Source: Xenophilus sp. Marseille-Q4582
GTDB taxonomy: Bacteria > Pseudomonadota > Gammaproteobacteria > Burkholderiales > Burkholderiaceae_C
Direction of reading: 5' to 3'
DNA length: 64,000 bases
Assembly: GCF_916700565.1 (NCBI RefSeq)
Contig: NZ_CAKAKO010000004.1
Coordinates: forward strand, 186,001-250,000
Below the pieces are notes generated by a model. The model was not told the origin of the DNA. It did not search any database and was given only the letters and a program-made list of their open reading frames with translations. The translations under genes and the position numbers were made by a program. Shown piece after piece: positions 1-8,794 of the stretch; the stretch's first letter is position 1, and each line of letters opens with the position of its first letter.

Positions 1-1016
1 AGCGCCTGGCCCGCGAGCTTGGCCTGACCGATCAATTTGGTCTTGGCCAGACCACCCACTGTCTTGATCCAGCCAAAGGCCTCCTCGATGCGCTTGCGCA
101 CTTTGAGGCTGGTCTTGTAGCCCTCGTGGCGCCGGATGCGGCCATCGACCGCCGAGTGCTTGTCCTTGGCCGCCACGTGTGGCGTGACTTTGAGCTTTCG
201 GCAGCCCTTGATGAAGGCCTGGCTGTCGTAACCTTTGTCGGCCCCGACCGTGGCCCGCTTGTTCTTGTTTCCCCGGCGTTTGAGCATCGCCAGCGCCGCC
301 TCGCGCTCGGCGGTGCCACTGGCATGTGTGATCTCCACATCCACGATCAGCCCGTTGCGGTTCTCCATGAGGATGTGCCCCATGTGGCACAGGCGAGATT
401 TGTCGCCCGCGCTCTTCTTGAACAGCCGGGCATCGGCATCGGTGGTGCTGGCGTGGGTGTCGTTGCAGCGCTCCTGCCCTTTGAAGTTCACCTCGGGGTT
501 GCGTCCGGGTGGCGTGCCGCTGTCGTCGTCTTTGCGTTTGAAACTCTTGTGCGAGGCCCAGGCCTCAATCAGCGTGCGGTCCACGCTGAAGTGTGCGTCG
601 CGGGCAAGCCGGCCCCACTGGGCGCTGAGCTTGACGCGCTCGAAGAAGGCGCGCGCCAGGTCTTCGTTGAAGAGGCGTTCGCGGTTGGCGCTGAAGGTGG
701 AGTGGTCCCAGACCTTGTCTTCAATGTTCAGGCCCACGAACCAGCGGTACAGCAGGTTGTAGTTGACCGCCTCGACCAGCTGGCGTTCGCTGCGGATGGA
801 GAACAGGATTTGCAGCAGCAAGGCCTTGAGCAGCATCTCCGGCGGCACCGAGGGGCGGCCACGGCGGGCGTACACCGCTTCGAACTCGCTGTTCATGCTC
901 GACAGCAGCGCATCCACCACGGCGCGCAACTTGCGCAGCGGGTGTGCCGCTGGCACTCTTTCTTCAAGGCTGATGTAGCTAAACATCGCCCCCTGGAAGT
1001 CTTGGTTGCCTCTCAT
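1..1016 (-). CDS. IS5-family transposase, partial (C-terminus outside window)
   Basis: DDE transposase that cuts and joins the ends of its insertion sequence. Reading from the ATG at 1016, the protein begins MRGNQDFQGAMFSYISLEER, followed by the DUF772-type helical DNA-binding region typical of IS5 transposases. The catalytic acidic residues sit in HFSVDRTLIEAW (first Asp), GADKGYDSQAFI (second Asp) and KRIEEAFGWIKT (Glu). The frame is open to base 1, so the last few residues are missing. The reading frame is intact where visible, so the copy may be functional. It lies outside the gsp cluster, about 1.2 kb beyond gspF. Confidence 0.9.
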   Translation of the reverse strand, partial: MRGNQDFQGAMFSYISLEERVPAAHPLRKLRAVVDALLSSMNSEFEAVYARRGRPSVPPEMLLKALLLQILFSIRSERQLVEAVNYNLLYRWFVGLNIEDKVWDHSTFSANRERLFNEDLARAFFERVKLSAQWGRLARDAHFSVDRTLIEAWASHKSFKRKDDDSGTPPGRNPEVNFKGQERCNDTHASTTDADARLFKKSAGDKSRLCHMGHILMENRNGLIVDVEITHASGTAEREAALAMLKRRGNKNKRATVGADKGYDSQAFIKGCRKLKVTPHVAAKDKHSAVDGRIRRHEGYKTSLKVRKRIEEAFGWIKTVGGLAKTKLIGQAKLAGQA

Positions 1017-1102
1017 CTTTCTTGTCGCAGTTGTTCCGGGATGGCTTCAGATCGTAGCGGCCGACGCGGACGCTCGCAGGGGATTTTTCAACGGCCTGTT
1101 AA
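1..1102 (-). mobile_element. IS5-family insertion sequence, truncated by window edge
   Basis: This is one end of an insertion sequence. It contains the transposase described in the next entry, which runs out of the window. After the transposase start codon about 85 bases remain before a stretch reading TTTTTCAACGGCCTGTTA near 1084-1101, which looks like a terminal inverted repeat of this class. The other end lies outside the window, so neither the repeat pair nor a target-site duplication can be confirmed. The boundary at about 1102 is an estimate. Confidence 0.6.
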
Positions 1103-1208
1103 GCGGAACTGAAGAGGTTCATGCAAGGAACGCGCAAGCGGCGTACCGCCACCGGCACGCGCGCCGGGCTCGGTCCGCCAGTGATCTGGCGCCTGCCGGC
1201 CCGGCAGG

Positions 1209-2111
1209 TCAGCGCGCCTCGTTGCTCACGCCGATGGCCACGTGGCCGGCCGGCACGTGCCGCGCCGCCGAGGCCACGTGGCCGGTCTGGTCGTCGAAGA
1301 AGAAATCGGGCTCGAATTCGCGCAGGAAGCCGCCCTTGTCCAGCCCGGCCAGGAACATCGCCTCATCGACCCGGATGTTCCAGCTCATCAGGGTCTGGAT
1401 GGCGCGGCGGTGGGCTGGCGCGCCGCGCGCCGTGACCAGGGCCGTGCGCACCCGCATGCCCGTGCTGGCTGCCTGCTGCAGCCGGTGCAGGGCCATCAGG
1501 AAAGGGGCCAGCGGCCCGGCAGCCAGCGGCACGGCCGCCTTGTCCACCTCGTGCGCCTGGAAGGCGGCCAGGCCCTGCGCCTGGTACACGCGCTCGGCCT
1601 CGTCGGAGAACAGCACCGCGTCGCCGTCGAAGGCGATGCGCACCTCGTCCGGGTGCTGGTTGCCGGCCAGCGCGGCTTCCACGCTCACGTGCGCGGCCGC
1701 AAAGCCGTCGGCCAACGCCTCGCGCACATCCTCTGCGTTGGCCGACAGGAAGATGTCGGCGTTCAGCGGGCGCAGGTAGCGAAAGGGCGGCCGGCCCTGC
1801 GTGAACACGCCGCGCTCGATGTGCAGCTCGCCGGCCGCGCCGGAATTGAAGATGCGCATGCCGGAGACCGGATCGTTGCGCGAAAGGATCACCACTTCCA
1901 CGCGCCGCACGCCGTCCGCGTTGAAGCGCAGCAGCTTGCGCACCAGCGAATAGGCGATGCCCGGGCGCGCCGGCACGTCCAGCCGTTCGAGCTGCAGCCG
2001 CATGTAGGCGGCCGGATCGCCGGCGTCGAAGATGCGGTTCTCTTCCTCGAGGTTGAACAGGGCGCGCGAGGAGATCGCGACCACGAGCTTGTCGTCGAGC
2101 GTGACGGGCAT
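1209..2111 (-). CDS. 5'-nucleotidase (cytosolic 5'-nucleotidase family)
   Basis: Predicted cytoplasmic nucleotidase that releases phosphate from nucleoside 5'-monophosphates. The protein of about 300 residues matches the bacterial relatives of cytosolic 5'-nucleotidase I: a start of the type MPVTLDDKLVVAISSRALFN, the motif VVILSRNDPVSGMRIFNS, and FDGDAVLFSDEAE as the acidic phosphatase-type motif. A distal EPDFFFDDQTGH motif is also present. An ATG ten codons further upstream (2141) is possible, but the family normally begins near MPVTLDDK. It lies between the insertion sequence and gspF, on the same strand as the gsp genes, and looks like an independent gene. Confidence 0.8.
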   Translation of the reverse strand: MPVTLDDKLVVAISSRALFNLEEENRIFDAGDPAAYMRLQLERLDVPARPGIAYSLVRKLLRFNADGVRRVEVVILSRNDPVSGMRIFNSGAAGELHIERGVFTQGRPPFRYLRPLNADIFLSANAEDVREALADGFAAAHVSVEAALAGNQHPDEVRIAFDGDAVLFSDEAERVYQAQGLAAFQAHEVDKAAVPLAAGPLAPFLMALHRLQQAASTGMRVRTALVTARGAPAHRRAIQTLMSWNIRVDEAMFLAGLDKGGFLREFEPDFFFDDQTGHVASAARHVPAGHVAIGVSNEAR

Positions 2112-2190
2112 GGGCGGGCAGGATGAAGGGCCAGCCGGCATTGTGGGCCCGCGCGGCCTGCTGCGCTGAGAAGCGGGTGCGGCCCGCCCG

Positions 2191-3417
2191 CTACTTCACA
2201 AACTGGTTGAGCTGGATGATCGGCAGCAGCACGGCCAGCACGATCATCATCACGATGCCTCCCATGGCCACGATCAGCAATGGCTCCAGGATGGTGGCCA
2301 TGTGGATGGCGCGGCGCTGCACCTCGGCACCCAGCTGCTGGGCCGCGCGCTGCAGCATGGACGGCAGCTCGCCCGTCTGCTCGCCCAGGCGCGCGAACAT
2401 GGCGACGATGCCCGGAAAGCGCTTCTTCTGCGCCAGGGCCGAGGCCAGCGGCGCGCCTTCTCGCACCAGCACCAGCGCGTCCAGCGCGTCGGCGCGCATG
2501 GCGCGGTTGCTTAGCGTTTCGGCCGCGGCCTGCAGGGCCCGCAGGATGGGCACGCCGGCCGCCGCCAGCATGGCCAGCGTGGCCGCGAAGCGCGCTGCGT
2601 TGTAGCCGCGCGAGAGGCGGCCGATCAGCGGCAGGCGCAGCCAGGCGGCGTCGAACTTCTGGCGGAAGGCTTCGCCGGCCAGCAGCATGCGCAGCAGCAG
2701 GCTCAGGCCGATCACGCCGCCAAGCAGCAGCCAGCCGTGGTGGCGCACCACGTCGCTGATCGTGAGCATGATCACCGTCAGCATGGGCAGTTCGCGCTTG
2801 GTGCCCGCGAACACGTTGGCCACCTGCGGCACCACGTAGCTGACCAGGAAGATCACGATCACGATCGCGATCAGGGTGACGATGGCCGGGTACAGCGTGG
2901 CGCCGACCAGCTTCTGCTGCAGCGCCTGGCGCTGCTCCAGGTCATCGGCCAGGCGCTCCAGCACCAGGCCCAGGTTGCCGCCTTGCTCGCCGGCGCCGAT
3001 CACGGCGGTGTAGATGGCCGAGAACTCGCGCGGGTGCTGGCCCAGCGCGCGCGCGAAGGTGGAGCCGCCATTGACCTCGGCGCGCAGCGCCGCCACCAGC
3101 TGGCGCTGGTCCTCGCGCTCGGCCTCCTCGGTCAGGGCCGTCAAGGCGCGCTCCAGCGGCAGGCCGGCACTGACCAGGCCGGCCAACTGCCGCGTCCACA
3201 CGGCGAGCTCGGTGGCGTTGAACACGCGCCGGCTGAACAGCCCGCGGCGCCGGCCGCCACCGGCCTGGGCCGCGTCGCCGCCGACCGGCTGCACGCTCAG
3301 CGGAATCAGCGCCTGCGCACGCAGCAGGCCGCGCGCAGAACGCGCGGTGTCGGCCTCCAGCACGCCCTTGCGGGCGCGGCCTTCGGCGTCCAGCGCCTCG
3401 AAGGAATACGCGGGCAT
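2191..3417 (-). CDS. gspF: type II secretion inner-membrane platform protein GspF
   Basis: Polytopic inner-membrane component of the type II secretion system that couples the GspE ATPase to pseudopilus assembly. At 408 residues it is the usual length. It begins MPAYSFEALDAEGRARKGVL and carries two GspF domains, with membrane segments around VTLIAIVIVIFLVSYVVP, WLLLGGVIGLSLLLRMLL and the C-terminal MGGIVMMIVLAVLLPIIQ. It is the last gene of the minus-strand run gspL-M-N-D-E-F and begins 7 bases after gspE ends, so it is probably translated from the same message. Confidence 0.96.
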   Translation of the reverse strand: MPAYSFEALDAEGRARKGVLEADTARSARGLLRAQALIPLSVQPVGGDAAQAGGGRRRGLFSRRVFNATELAVWTRQLAGLVSAGLPLERALTALTEEAEREDQRQLVAALRAEVNGGSTFARALGQHPREFSAIYTAVIGAGEQGGNLGLVLERLADDLEQRQALQQKLVGATLYPAIVTLIAIVIVIFLVSYVVPQVANVFAGTKRELPMLTVIMLTISDVVRHHGWLLLGGVIGLSLLLRMLLAGEAFRQKFDAAWLRLPLIGRLSRGYNAARFAATLAMLAAAGVPILRALQAAAETLSNRAMRADALDALVLVREGAPLASALAQKKRFPGIVAMFARLGEQTGELPSMLQRAAQQLGAEVQRRAIHMATILEPLLIVAMGGIVMMIVLAVLLPIIQLNQFVK

Positions 3418-3424
3418 CGGGGGC

Positions 3425-4885
3425 CTACTCGCGCGTCACGCGCAGCAGTTCGGCGCGGGAGGTGATGCCCGCCGCCACCAGCCGCTCGCCGTCCTCGCGC
3501 ATGGCGCGCAGGCCGCCCTGGCGCGCGGCGGCCAGCAGTTCGCTTTCGGGCGCGCGGTTGTGCACCAGCGCGCGCACGGCGTCGTCGGCGATGAGCATCT
3601 CGAAGATGCCGGTGCGGCCCTGGTAGCCGGTCTGGCCGCAGGCCTCGCAGCCCACGGGCGCCACGCCCTGCGCGGTGCCGTGGCTCGTGCCCTGCGGCGA
3701 ACACACCGGGCACAGCTTGCGCACCAGGCGCTGGGCCAGCACGCCCAGCAGCGAGCTCGACAGCAGGAAGGGCTCCACGCCCATGTCGGTCAGGCGCGTG
3801 ACGGCGCTCACGGCGTCGTTGGTGTGCAGCGTGGCCAGCACCAAGTGGCCCGTGAGCGAGGCCTGGATGGCGATCTGCGCGGTCTCGTAGTCGCGGATCT
3901 CGCCGATCATGATCACGTCCGGGTCCTGGCGCAGGATGGCGCGCAGGGCCTTGGCGAAGGTGAGGTCGATCTTGGCGTTGACCTGCGTCTGGCCCACGCC
4001 GTGCAGCTCGTACTCGATGGGGTCTTCCACCGTCATGATGTTGCTGCTGCCGGCGTCCATCTCGCCCAGCGCCGCGTACAGGGTGGTGCTCTTGCCCGAG
4101 CCCGTGGGGCCGGTGACCAGGATGATGCCGTGCGGCTGCCCGATCAGGCTGCGAAAGCGCGCCAGCGTGTCGCCGGTCATGCCCACGGCGGGCAGCGTCA
4201 GGCGCGTTTCGGACTTGTCCAGCAGGCGCAGCACCGCGCGTTCGCCGTGCGCGCTGGGCAGCGTGGACACGCGCACGTCCACCGCGCGCGTGCCGATGCG
4301 CAGGGAGATGCGGCCGTCCTGCGGCAGGCGCTTTTCGGCGATGTCCAGGTCGGCCATGATCTTCAGGCGCGAGATCAGCGCCGCGTGCAGCGCGCGGTTG
4401 GGCTGCACCACCTCGCGCAGCGTGCCGTCGACGCGAAAGCGCACGCTGGAAGTGCGCTCGTAGGGCTCGATGTGGATGTCGCTCGCGCCGTCGCGCGCGG
4501 CCTGCGTGAGCAGCGCGTTGAGCATGCGGATGATGGGCGCGTCGCCGGCCGATTCCAGCAGGTCTTCCACCGCCGGCAGCTCCTGCATCATGCGCGTGAG
4601 GTCGGCGTCGCTCTGCACTTCGCTGACCACGGCGGCGGCGTTCGATTCGCCCTGCGCGTAGGCGGCGCTGATGCGCTGCGCCAGTTCGTGCGCGGGCAGC
4701 GTCTGGATCTGCAGCGTGCCTGGGCCCAAGTCGTACTTGCGCAGCACCTCGCTGAGCGCGCTGGCCGCCTGGCGCGCCGCGCCCGCGGGCATCCACAGCG
4801 TGGCGCTGCCGTCGTCGCCACGCTCCACCAGCAACTGCTGGCTGCGCGCGAAGGCATAGGGGAGGGGGTGGCGGGCGCTGGACAT
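3425..4885 (-). CDS. gspE: type II secretion ATPase GspE
   Basis: Cytoplasmic hexameric ATPase that powers pseudopilus extension. Of its 486 residues, the N-terminal N1/N2 region precedes Walker A GPTGSGKST at about 259-267 and an atypical Walker B DVIMIGEIRD at about 323-332. The Asp and His boxes lie between and after these, in VEDPIEYE and LVLATLHTND. A tetracysteine zinc site (Cys392, 395, 413, 416) is the hallmark of GspE/PulE. The start codon abuts a repeated intergenic sequence at 4886-4975 that also abuts the iclR start, which is odd for an internal operon gene. Confidence 0.97.
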   Translation of the reverse strand: MSSARHPLPYAFARSQQLLVERGDDGSATLWMPAGAARQAASALSEVLRKYDLGPGTLQIQTLPAHELAQRISAAYAQGESNAAAVVSEVQSDADLTRMMQELPAVEDLLESAGDAPIIRMLNALLTQAARDGASDIHIEPYERTSSVRFRVDGTLREVVQPNRALHAALISRLKIMADLDIAEKRLPQDGRISLRIGTRAVDVRVSTLPSAHGERAVLRLLDKSETRLTLPAVGMTGDTLARFRSLIGQPHGIILVTGPTGSGKSTTLYAALGEMDAGSSNIMTVEDPIEYELHGVGQTQVNAKIDLTFAKALRAILRQDPDVIMIGEIRDYETAQIAIQASLTGHLVLATLHTNDAVSAVTRLTDMGVEPFLLSSSLLGVLAQRLVRKLCPVCSPQGTSHGTAQGVAPVGCEACGQTGYQGRTGIFEMLIADDAVRALVHNRAPESELLAAARQGGLRAMREDGERLVAAGITSRAELLRVTRE

Positions 4886-4975
4886 GTCAGTGCCGCCCGG
4901 CCGCCCGAAGGCACTGACGCGCCCCCCCGGGGGGCAGCGATGCGCGAAGCGATGAGCGTGGGGGCTGCATCATCA
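4886..4975. repeat. dispersed palindromic (REP-like) repeat, copy A, between gspD and gspE
   Basis: The gap between gspD and gspE holds a GC-rich repeat. A perfect nine-base inverted repeat, GTCAGTGCC (4886-4894) and GGCACTGAC (4910-4918), is followed by a C-run/G-run palindrome around 4922-4934. The same order of motifs, beginning with the same bases next to the start codon, recurs upstream of the IclR gene at 11089-11180. The resemblance is clear by eye: shared CGAAG, then GCGCCCCC and CGGGGGGC. The two copies are diverged. Function is unknown; a repetitive extragenic element is the simplest reading. Confidence 0.6.
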
Positions 4976-7294
4976 GGGCAGACGCTGTTGGGTCGACGGG
5001 TCGTCGGTCGGCGGCAAGGCGCCGCGCATCGGGTCCCAGTCGCTGGACGGCAGCGCGCGCGCTGCGGGCGCGGGCGGCAGCGGCGGCGGGATCAGGCGCG
5101 TGCCTTCGATGCGGCGCGAAGGATCGGGCGTGCGCGTCTCGGGCAGCGCGGGCAGCACGGGGGCGTCGTTGACCGCGCCCAGGATCGCGCTGCTGCGCGG
5201 CTGGCTGTTCTGCTGCAGCGCGCGCAGCATGTCGTAGCGGTCGGCCGTGACCGCATCGCCTGAGAGCGAATCGCGCACGATGGTCGGGCGCAGGAAGACC
5301 ATCAGGTTGTTCTTGCGGCGGCTGCGCGTCTCGCTCTTGAACAGGTTGCCGACCACCGGCACGTCGCCCAGGCCGGGCACCTTCTCCTCGCCGGCCGAAT
5401 ACTCGTCGGTCAGCAGGCCGCCCAGCACGATGAGGCCGCCGTCCTCGACCAGCACGCTCGATTCGATGGCGCGCTTGCTGGTGGTGGGGCCGTTGGGCCG
5501 CGTTTCGGTGCCCGGCACCACGGCCGAGACCTCCTGGAACACGGTCATCTTCACGGTGCCGGTCTCGCTGATCTGCGGCCGCACGCGCAGGGTCAGGCCC
5601 ACGTCCTTGCGCTCCACGGTCTGGAAGGGGTTGACCTGGGCCGTGCCCGCGCCCGTGTTGGTGAACTGGCCGGTCACGAAGGGCACGTTCTGGCCCACGA
5701 CGATCTTCGCCTCCTCGTTGTCCAGCGTCAGCAGGTTGGGGGTGGAGAGCACGTTGCCCTCGCCGTTGGCGGCCAGGAAGCGGGCGATGAAGCCCAGCCC
5801 GTTGCGGCGGTTGCCCGCGGCGATGTTCAAGCCGCTGGACGGCAGCGTGAGGCTCTGCAGGGTGGCGGCCGTCGGGTTGGCGGCCGCGGCCGCGATGCCC
5901 AGCGCCAGGTCGAGGATGTTGGCCTGCCCGCCCAGGCTGGAGTTGGTGCCCGCCGCCACTTCGCTGCCCAGCGCGGTCTGCCACTGCACGCCGAACTCGG
6001 CGGCCTTGTCGGCGTTCACTTCCACGATCAGGCTTTCGATCAGCACCTGCGCGCGCCGGCTGTCCAGGCGGTCGATCACGGCGCGGATCTGACGGTACTG
6101 CGGCTCGGGCGCCGTGATGATCAGCGAGTTGGTGCTCGGGTCGGCCTGGATCTGGCCGCCCACCGAGGGCTGGTTGGCGTTGTTGACCGGCGCCGTGGCG
6201 GCGCTGCTCAGACCGCTGGCATTGCTGCCGTTGAACCCCTGCTGTGCCTGCTGCAGGCCCAGGCCCGCCTGCTGCTGGACGTTGCCGAGCGGTGCGCCCG
6301 CCGCCGCGCCCGGCTGGCCGCTGGCGTTCAGCGTGCCGGCCGCGATGGCCGCGCGCAGCGTCGCGGCCAGGCGCACGGCGTCGGCGTTCTTCAGGTAGAC
6401 CACGTAGATGTTGCCCGCCGCGCCGTTGCCGCTGTTGATGGGCGCGCGGTCCAGCTTCTCGATCAGCGAGCGCACCAGCTGCACGCGGGCGGGGTTGGCC
6501 GCGCGCACGATGATCGCGTTGCTGCGCGGGTCGGCCAGCAGCGAGGTGCGGAACGACGCGTCGCCGCCCGGGGCCGCGGCCGCGCCGGCCGTCGCGGCGG
6601 TTGGCAGGCCGGTGGCGCCGCCGCCTTCCACCAGGCGCTGCACCAGCGGCACCAGGTCGGTCGCTATCGAATGGCGCAGCGGGATCACTTCCACGTCCGA
6701 CGCATTGGGCACGTCCAGCGCGGCCACGATGCGCGCCAGCCGCCGCAGGTTGTCGGCATAGTCGGTGATCACCAGCGCGTTGTTGCCGGGGCTCACGTTG
6801 ATGCTGTTGTTGGGCGCGATCAGCGGGCGCAGCACGGGCAGCACGTTGTTGGCCGACTCGTGGTGCAGCTTGAAGACCTGCGTGACGATCTGGTTGCCGC
6901 TGGCGGCGCCCGGGCCGGCCGTGGCCGTGGCGACGGTGCCGGTCTGCAGCTTGGCCTCGGCCTCGGGCACGACCTTGTACAGGCCCTCCGACACCACCAC
7001 CGCGAAGCCCTGCAGCCGCAGGGCGGCGCTGAACTGCTCGAAGGCCACGGCCGGGCTCACCGCGCGTTCGGTGGCCAGGTTGAGGGTGCCTTTGACGCGC
7101 GGGTCCACCACCACGTCGCGCCCGGTGATGACGGCCATGGTGCGCGCCACGGCCTCGATGTCGGCATTGGCGAAGTTCAGCGTCACGGGCTCGCCGCGCG
7201 CGACCTGGGCCACGCCCGTCGTCGGTGCCGTGAGCAGCAGCAGGGGGGCGACCAAGGCCGCGGCGAGGGCGTTGCGCGAACGCAGGGTTTTCAT
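4973..7294 (-). CDS. gspD: type II secretion outer-membrane secretin GspD
   Basis: Forms the outer-membrane channel through which folded exoproteins leave. The 773-residue protein has a signal peptide (cleavage near TTGVAQ, about residue 29), then an N0 domain (VTLNFANADIEAVARTMAVI), N1-N3 repeats (for example VFKLHHESANNVLPVLRPLI) interrupted by a long Gly/Ala/Gln-rich linker, and a C-terminal secretin domain with the motif VPVVGNLFKSETRSRRKNNL. A proline-rich tail follows the secretin domain. The gene starts 7 bases after gspN ends. Domain order and length are normal for GspD. Confidence 0.96.
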   Translation of the reverse strand: MKTLRSRNALAAALVAPLLLLTAPTTGVAQVARGEPVTLNFANADIEAVARTMAVITGRDVVVDPRVKGTLNLATERAVSPAVAFEQFSAALRLQGFAVVVSEGLYKVVPEAEAKLQTGTVATATAGPGAASGNQIVTQVFKLHHESANNVLPVLRPLIAPNNSINVSPGNNALVITDYADNLRRLARIVAALDVPNASDVEVIPLRHSIATDLVPLVQRLVEGGGATGLPTAATAGAAAAPGGDASFRTSLLADPRSNAIIVRAANPARVQLVRSLIEKLDRAPINSGNGAAGNIYVVYLKNADAVRLAATLRAAIAAGTLNASGQPGAAAGAPLGNVQQQAGLGLQQAQQGFNGSNASGLSSAATAPVNNANQPSVGGQIQADPSTNSLIITAPEPQYRQIRAVIDRLDSRRAQVLIESLIVEVNADKAAEFGVQWQTALGSEVAAGTNSSLGGQANILDLALGIAAAAANPTAATLQSLTLPSSGLNIAAGNRRNGLGFIARFLAANGEGNVLSTPNLLTLDNEEAKIVVGQNVPFVTGQFTNTGAGTAQVNPFQTVERKDVGLTLRVRPQISETGTVKMTVFQEVSAVVPGTETRPNGPTTSKRAIESSVLVEDGGLIVLGGLLTDEYSAGEEKVPGLGDVPVVGNLFKSETRSRRKNNLMVFLRPTIVRDSLSGDAVTADRYDMLRALQQNSQPRSSAILGAVNDAPVLPALPETRTPDPSRRIEGTRLIPPPLPPAPAARALPSSDWDPMRGALPPTDDPSTQQRLP

Positions 7295-7301
7295 GACTCA
7301 G

Positions 7302-8135
7302 TCAGCTCAGGTTGATGATCGAGCGCGCACCGTCGCGGCGGCCGATGATGTTCAGGAGATTGGACAGCGCGTCTTCGCTGCCCGCGGCGGCGCTGGCTTC
7401 GCCACTGAAACGCATGGAACGGCCGGTCCACAGGCCGCTGCCGGCCAGCTGCAGCGCGCCGCCGGTCGTGGTGAGCAGCAGGCTGGGCGCCGCCCCGCCG
7501 GCCAGGGCCAGGCGGTAGCTGCCCATGGGCCGCAGCGTGGACAGGCTGGACGACATGTCGGTGGCGTCCAGCGTGGCCTGGCCCTGGATGGCCAGCCGGT
7601 CCGTTTGGAAGCCCAGCACGAAGCCCTGCGTGCGCAGCGTGAGCGTGCCTTCGGGCTTGAGGGTGTTCCAGGGCGCGCCCAGCCCGGTGAGCAGGGTGGC
7701 GGGCCATTGCGTGGCGGCATCCTGCCAGGCCAGCTGCATGCCGCCGTCCGCGCCCCGCTGCAGCGCGAAGCCGACCGGCGCCGGTGCGCAGCAGGGCAGG
7801 TCGAGCCGGCCCCGCAGGCCATCCAGGCGCGGGCGCAGCTGCCAGCCCAGCCGGCCGGGCAGGGCCATGGCTTCGCCGCCGGGGGCGCCGCTGGCCAGCA
7901 CCAGGCCCGCGGTGCCCTGCCAGACCGTGCCGCGGGCGTTGATCAGCTGCACCCTGCCGCCGCTGGCCTGCTGCAGGCCCGCGGCCAGCCAGCGGGCCGG
8001 TGCCCACAGCAGCGTGGCCAGCAGGATGCCCAGCACGGCGCCGCCCAGGGCCCAGCCCCAGGGCGCGCGCGCAGGGGCCTCTGCGCCGCCGCGCGCTGCG
8101 CGCCGGCCCGGCAGGGGCGTGCGGCGCGGCTTCAC
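7302..8135 (-). CDS. gspN: type II secretion protein GspN
   Basis: Accessory inner-membrane protein of the type II secretion system, found in only some systems. The 277-residue reading starts at a GTG (8135) whose bases overlap the gspM stop in the sequence GTGA. One membrane anchor follows a basic N-terminus (WALGGAVLGILLATLLWAP, residues about 25-45), then a periplasmic beta-rich region with LINARGTVWQGTAGLVLASG, typical of GspN. The open frame extends far upstream but covers gspM there, so the overlapping start is preferred. Confidence 0.9.
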   Translation of the reverse strand: MKPRRTPLPGRRAARGGAEAPARAPWGWALGGAVLGILLATLLWAPARWLAAGLQQASGGRVQLINARGTVWQGTAGLVLASGAPGGEAMALPGRLGWQLRPRLDGLRGRLDLPCCAPAPVGFALQRGADGGMQLAWQDAATQWPATLLTGLGAPWNTLKPEGTLTLRTQGFVLGFQTDRLAIQGQATLDATDMSSSLSTLRPMGSYRLALAGGAAPSLLLTTTGGALQLAGSGLWTGRSMRFSGEASAAAGSEDALSNLLNIIGRRDGARSIINLS

Positions 8136-8794
8136 GGGGCGGGCAGGGCCAGCACCAGGGTGCCGTCCCAGTGGACGAGGGGACTCGCGCCGCCGAGGGC
8201 CGGCGCGGCCGCCGGGGCGGCGGGCGCCGCGGGCGTGCCGGGCGCCGCCCCGGCGGCCTCGGGCGTGCGCGGCAGCGTGCGGGAACGGTTGGCCGGCCCG
8301 GCGGGAGCGGCGACCGTGGCGGCAGTGGCACCGGCGGGCGCGCCGGCGCTGCGCGTGAGGTGCAGCTCGCGCGGCACCGCGCGCGCATTGGCACGGGCCT
8401 GGGCCAGCCAGCCCGCCAGGGCGCCGGCGGGCACGTTGCGCAGCGCCACGCCGACGGCCTCGCCGCCCTGGGCCTGCATCTGGGCCTGGCCGCCCAGGCC
8501 GCCCTGGAGGCTGCTTTCGAGTGCGCGCAGGGCCTCCTGCCGCTCGGCGCGCGGCTGCGCCTGCAGCGCGCGCGCCTGGGTCTGCAGGGCGCGCATCTGC
8601 TGCAGCTGGGCGTCCAGCCGCGCATGTTCCTGGGGCGCGGCCGCCAGCGTGCGCAGCGCGGGCGCCAGGGCGATCCACCACAGCAGCGCCACGCCCACCA
8701 CGGCGCCGGCCACGCCCAGCAGCCGCCGCTCCTTCGGCGCCAGGCCGTTCCACCAGCCGCGCAGCCGCGCGGCGCTCGTCGTCGCGAAGCTCAT
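8132..8794 (-). CDS. gspM: type II secretion protein GspM
   Basis: Bitopic inner-membrane protein that partners GspL in the assembly platform. The reading of 220 residues starts at an ATG overlapping the gspL stop (ATGA). It shows a short cytoplasmic N-terminus ending LAPKERRLLG, one membrane segment (VAGAVVGVALLWWIALAPAL), a coiled-coil-like region rich in Gln, Leu and Arg, and a C-terminal ferredoxin-like domain interrupted by an Ala/Pro-rich linker. The overlaps with both neighbours imply translational coupling with gspL and gspN. Confidence 0.9.
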   Translation of the reverse strand: MSFATTSAARLRGWWNGLAPKERRLLGVAGAVVGVALLWWIALAPALRTLAAAPQEHARLDAQLQQMRALQTQARALQAQPRAERQEALRALESSLQGGLGGQAQMQAQGGEAVGVALRNVPAGALAGWLAQARANARAVPRELHLTRSAGAPAGATAATVAAPAGPANRSRTLPRTPEAAGAAPGTPAAPAAPAAAPALGGASPLVHWDGTLVLALPAP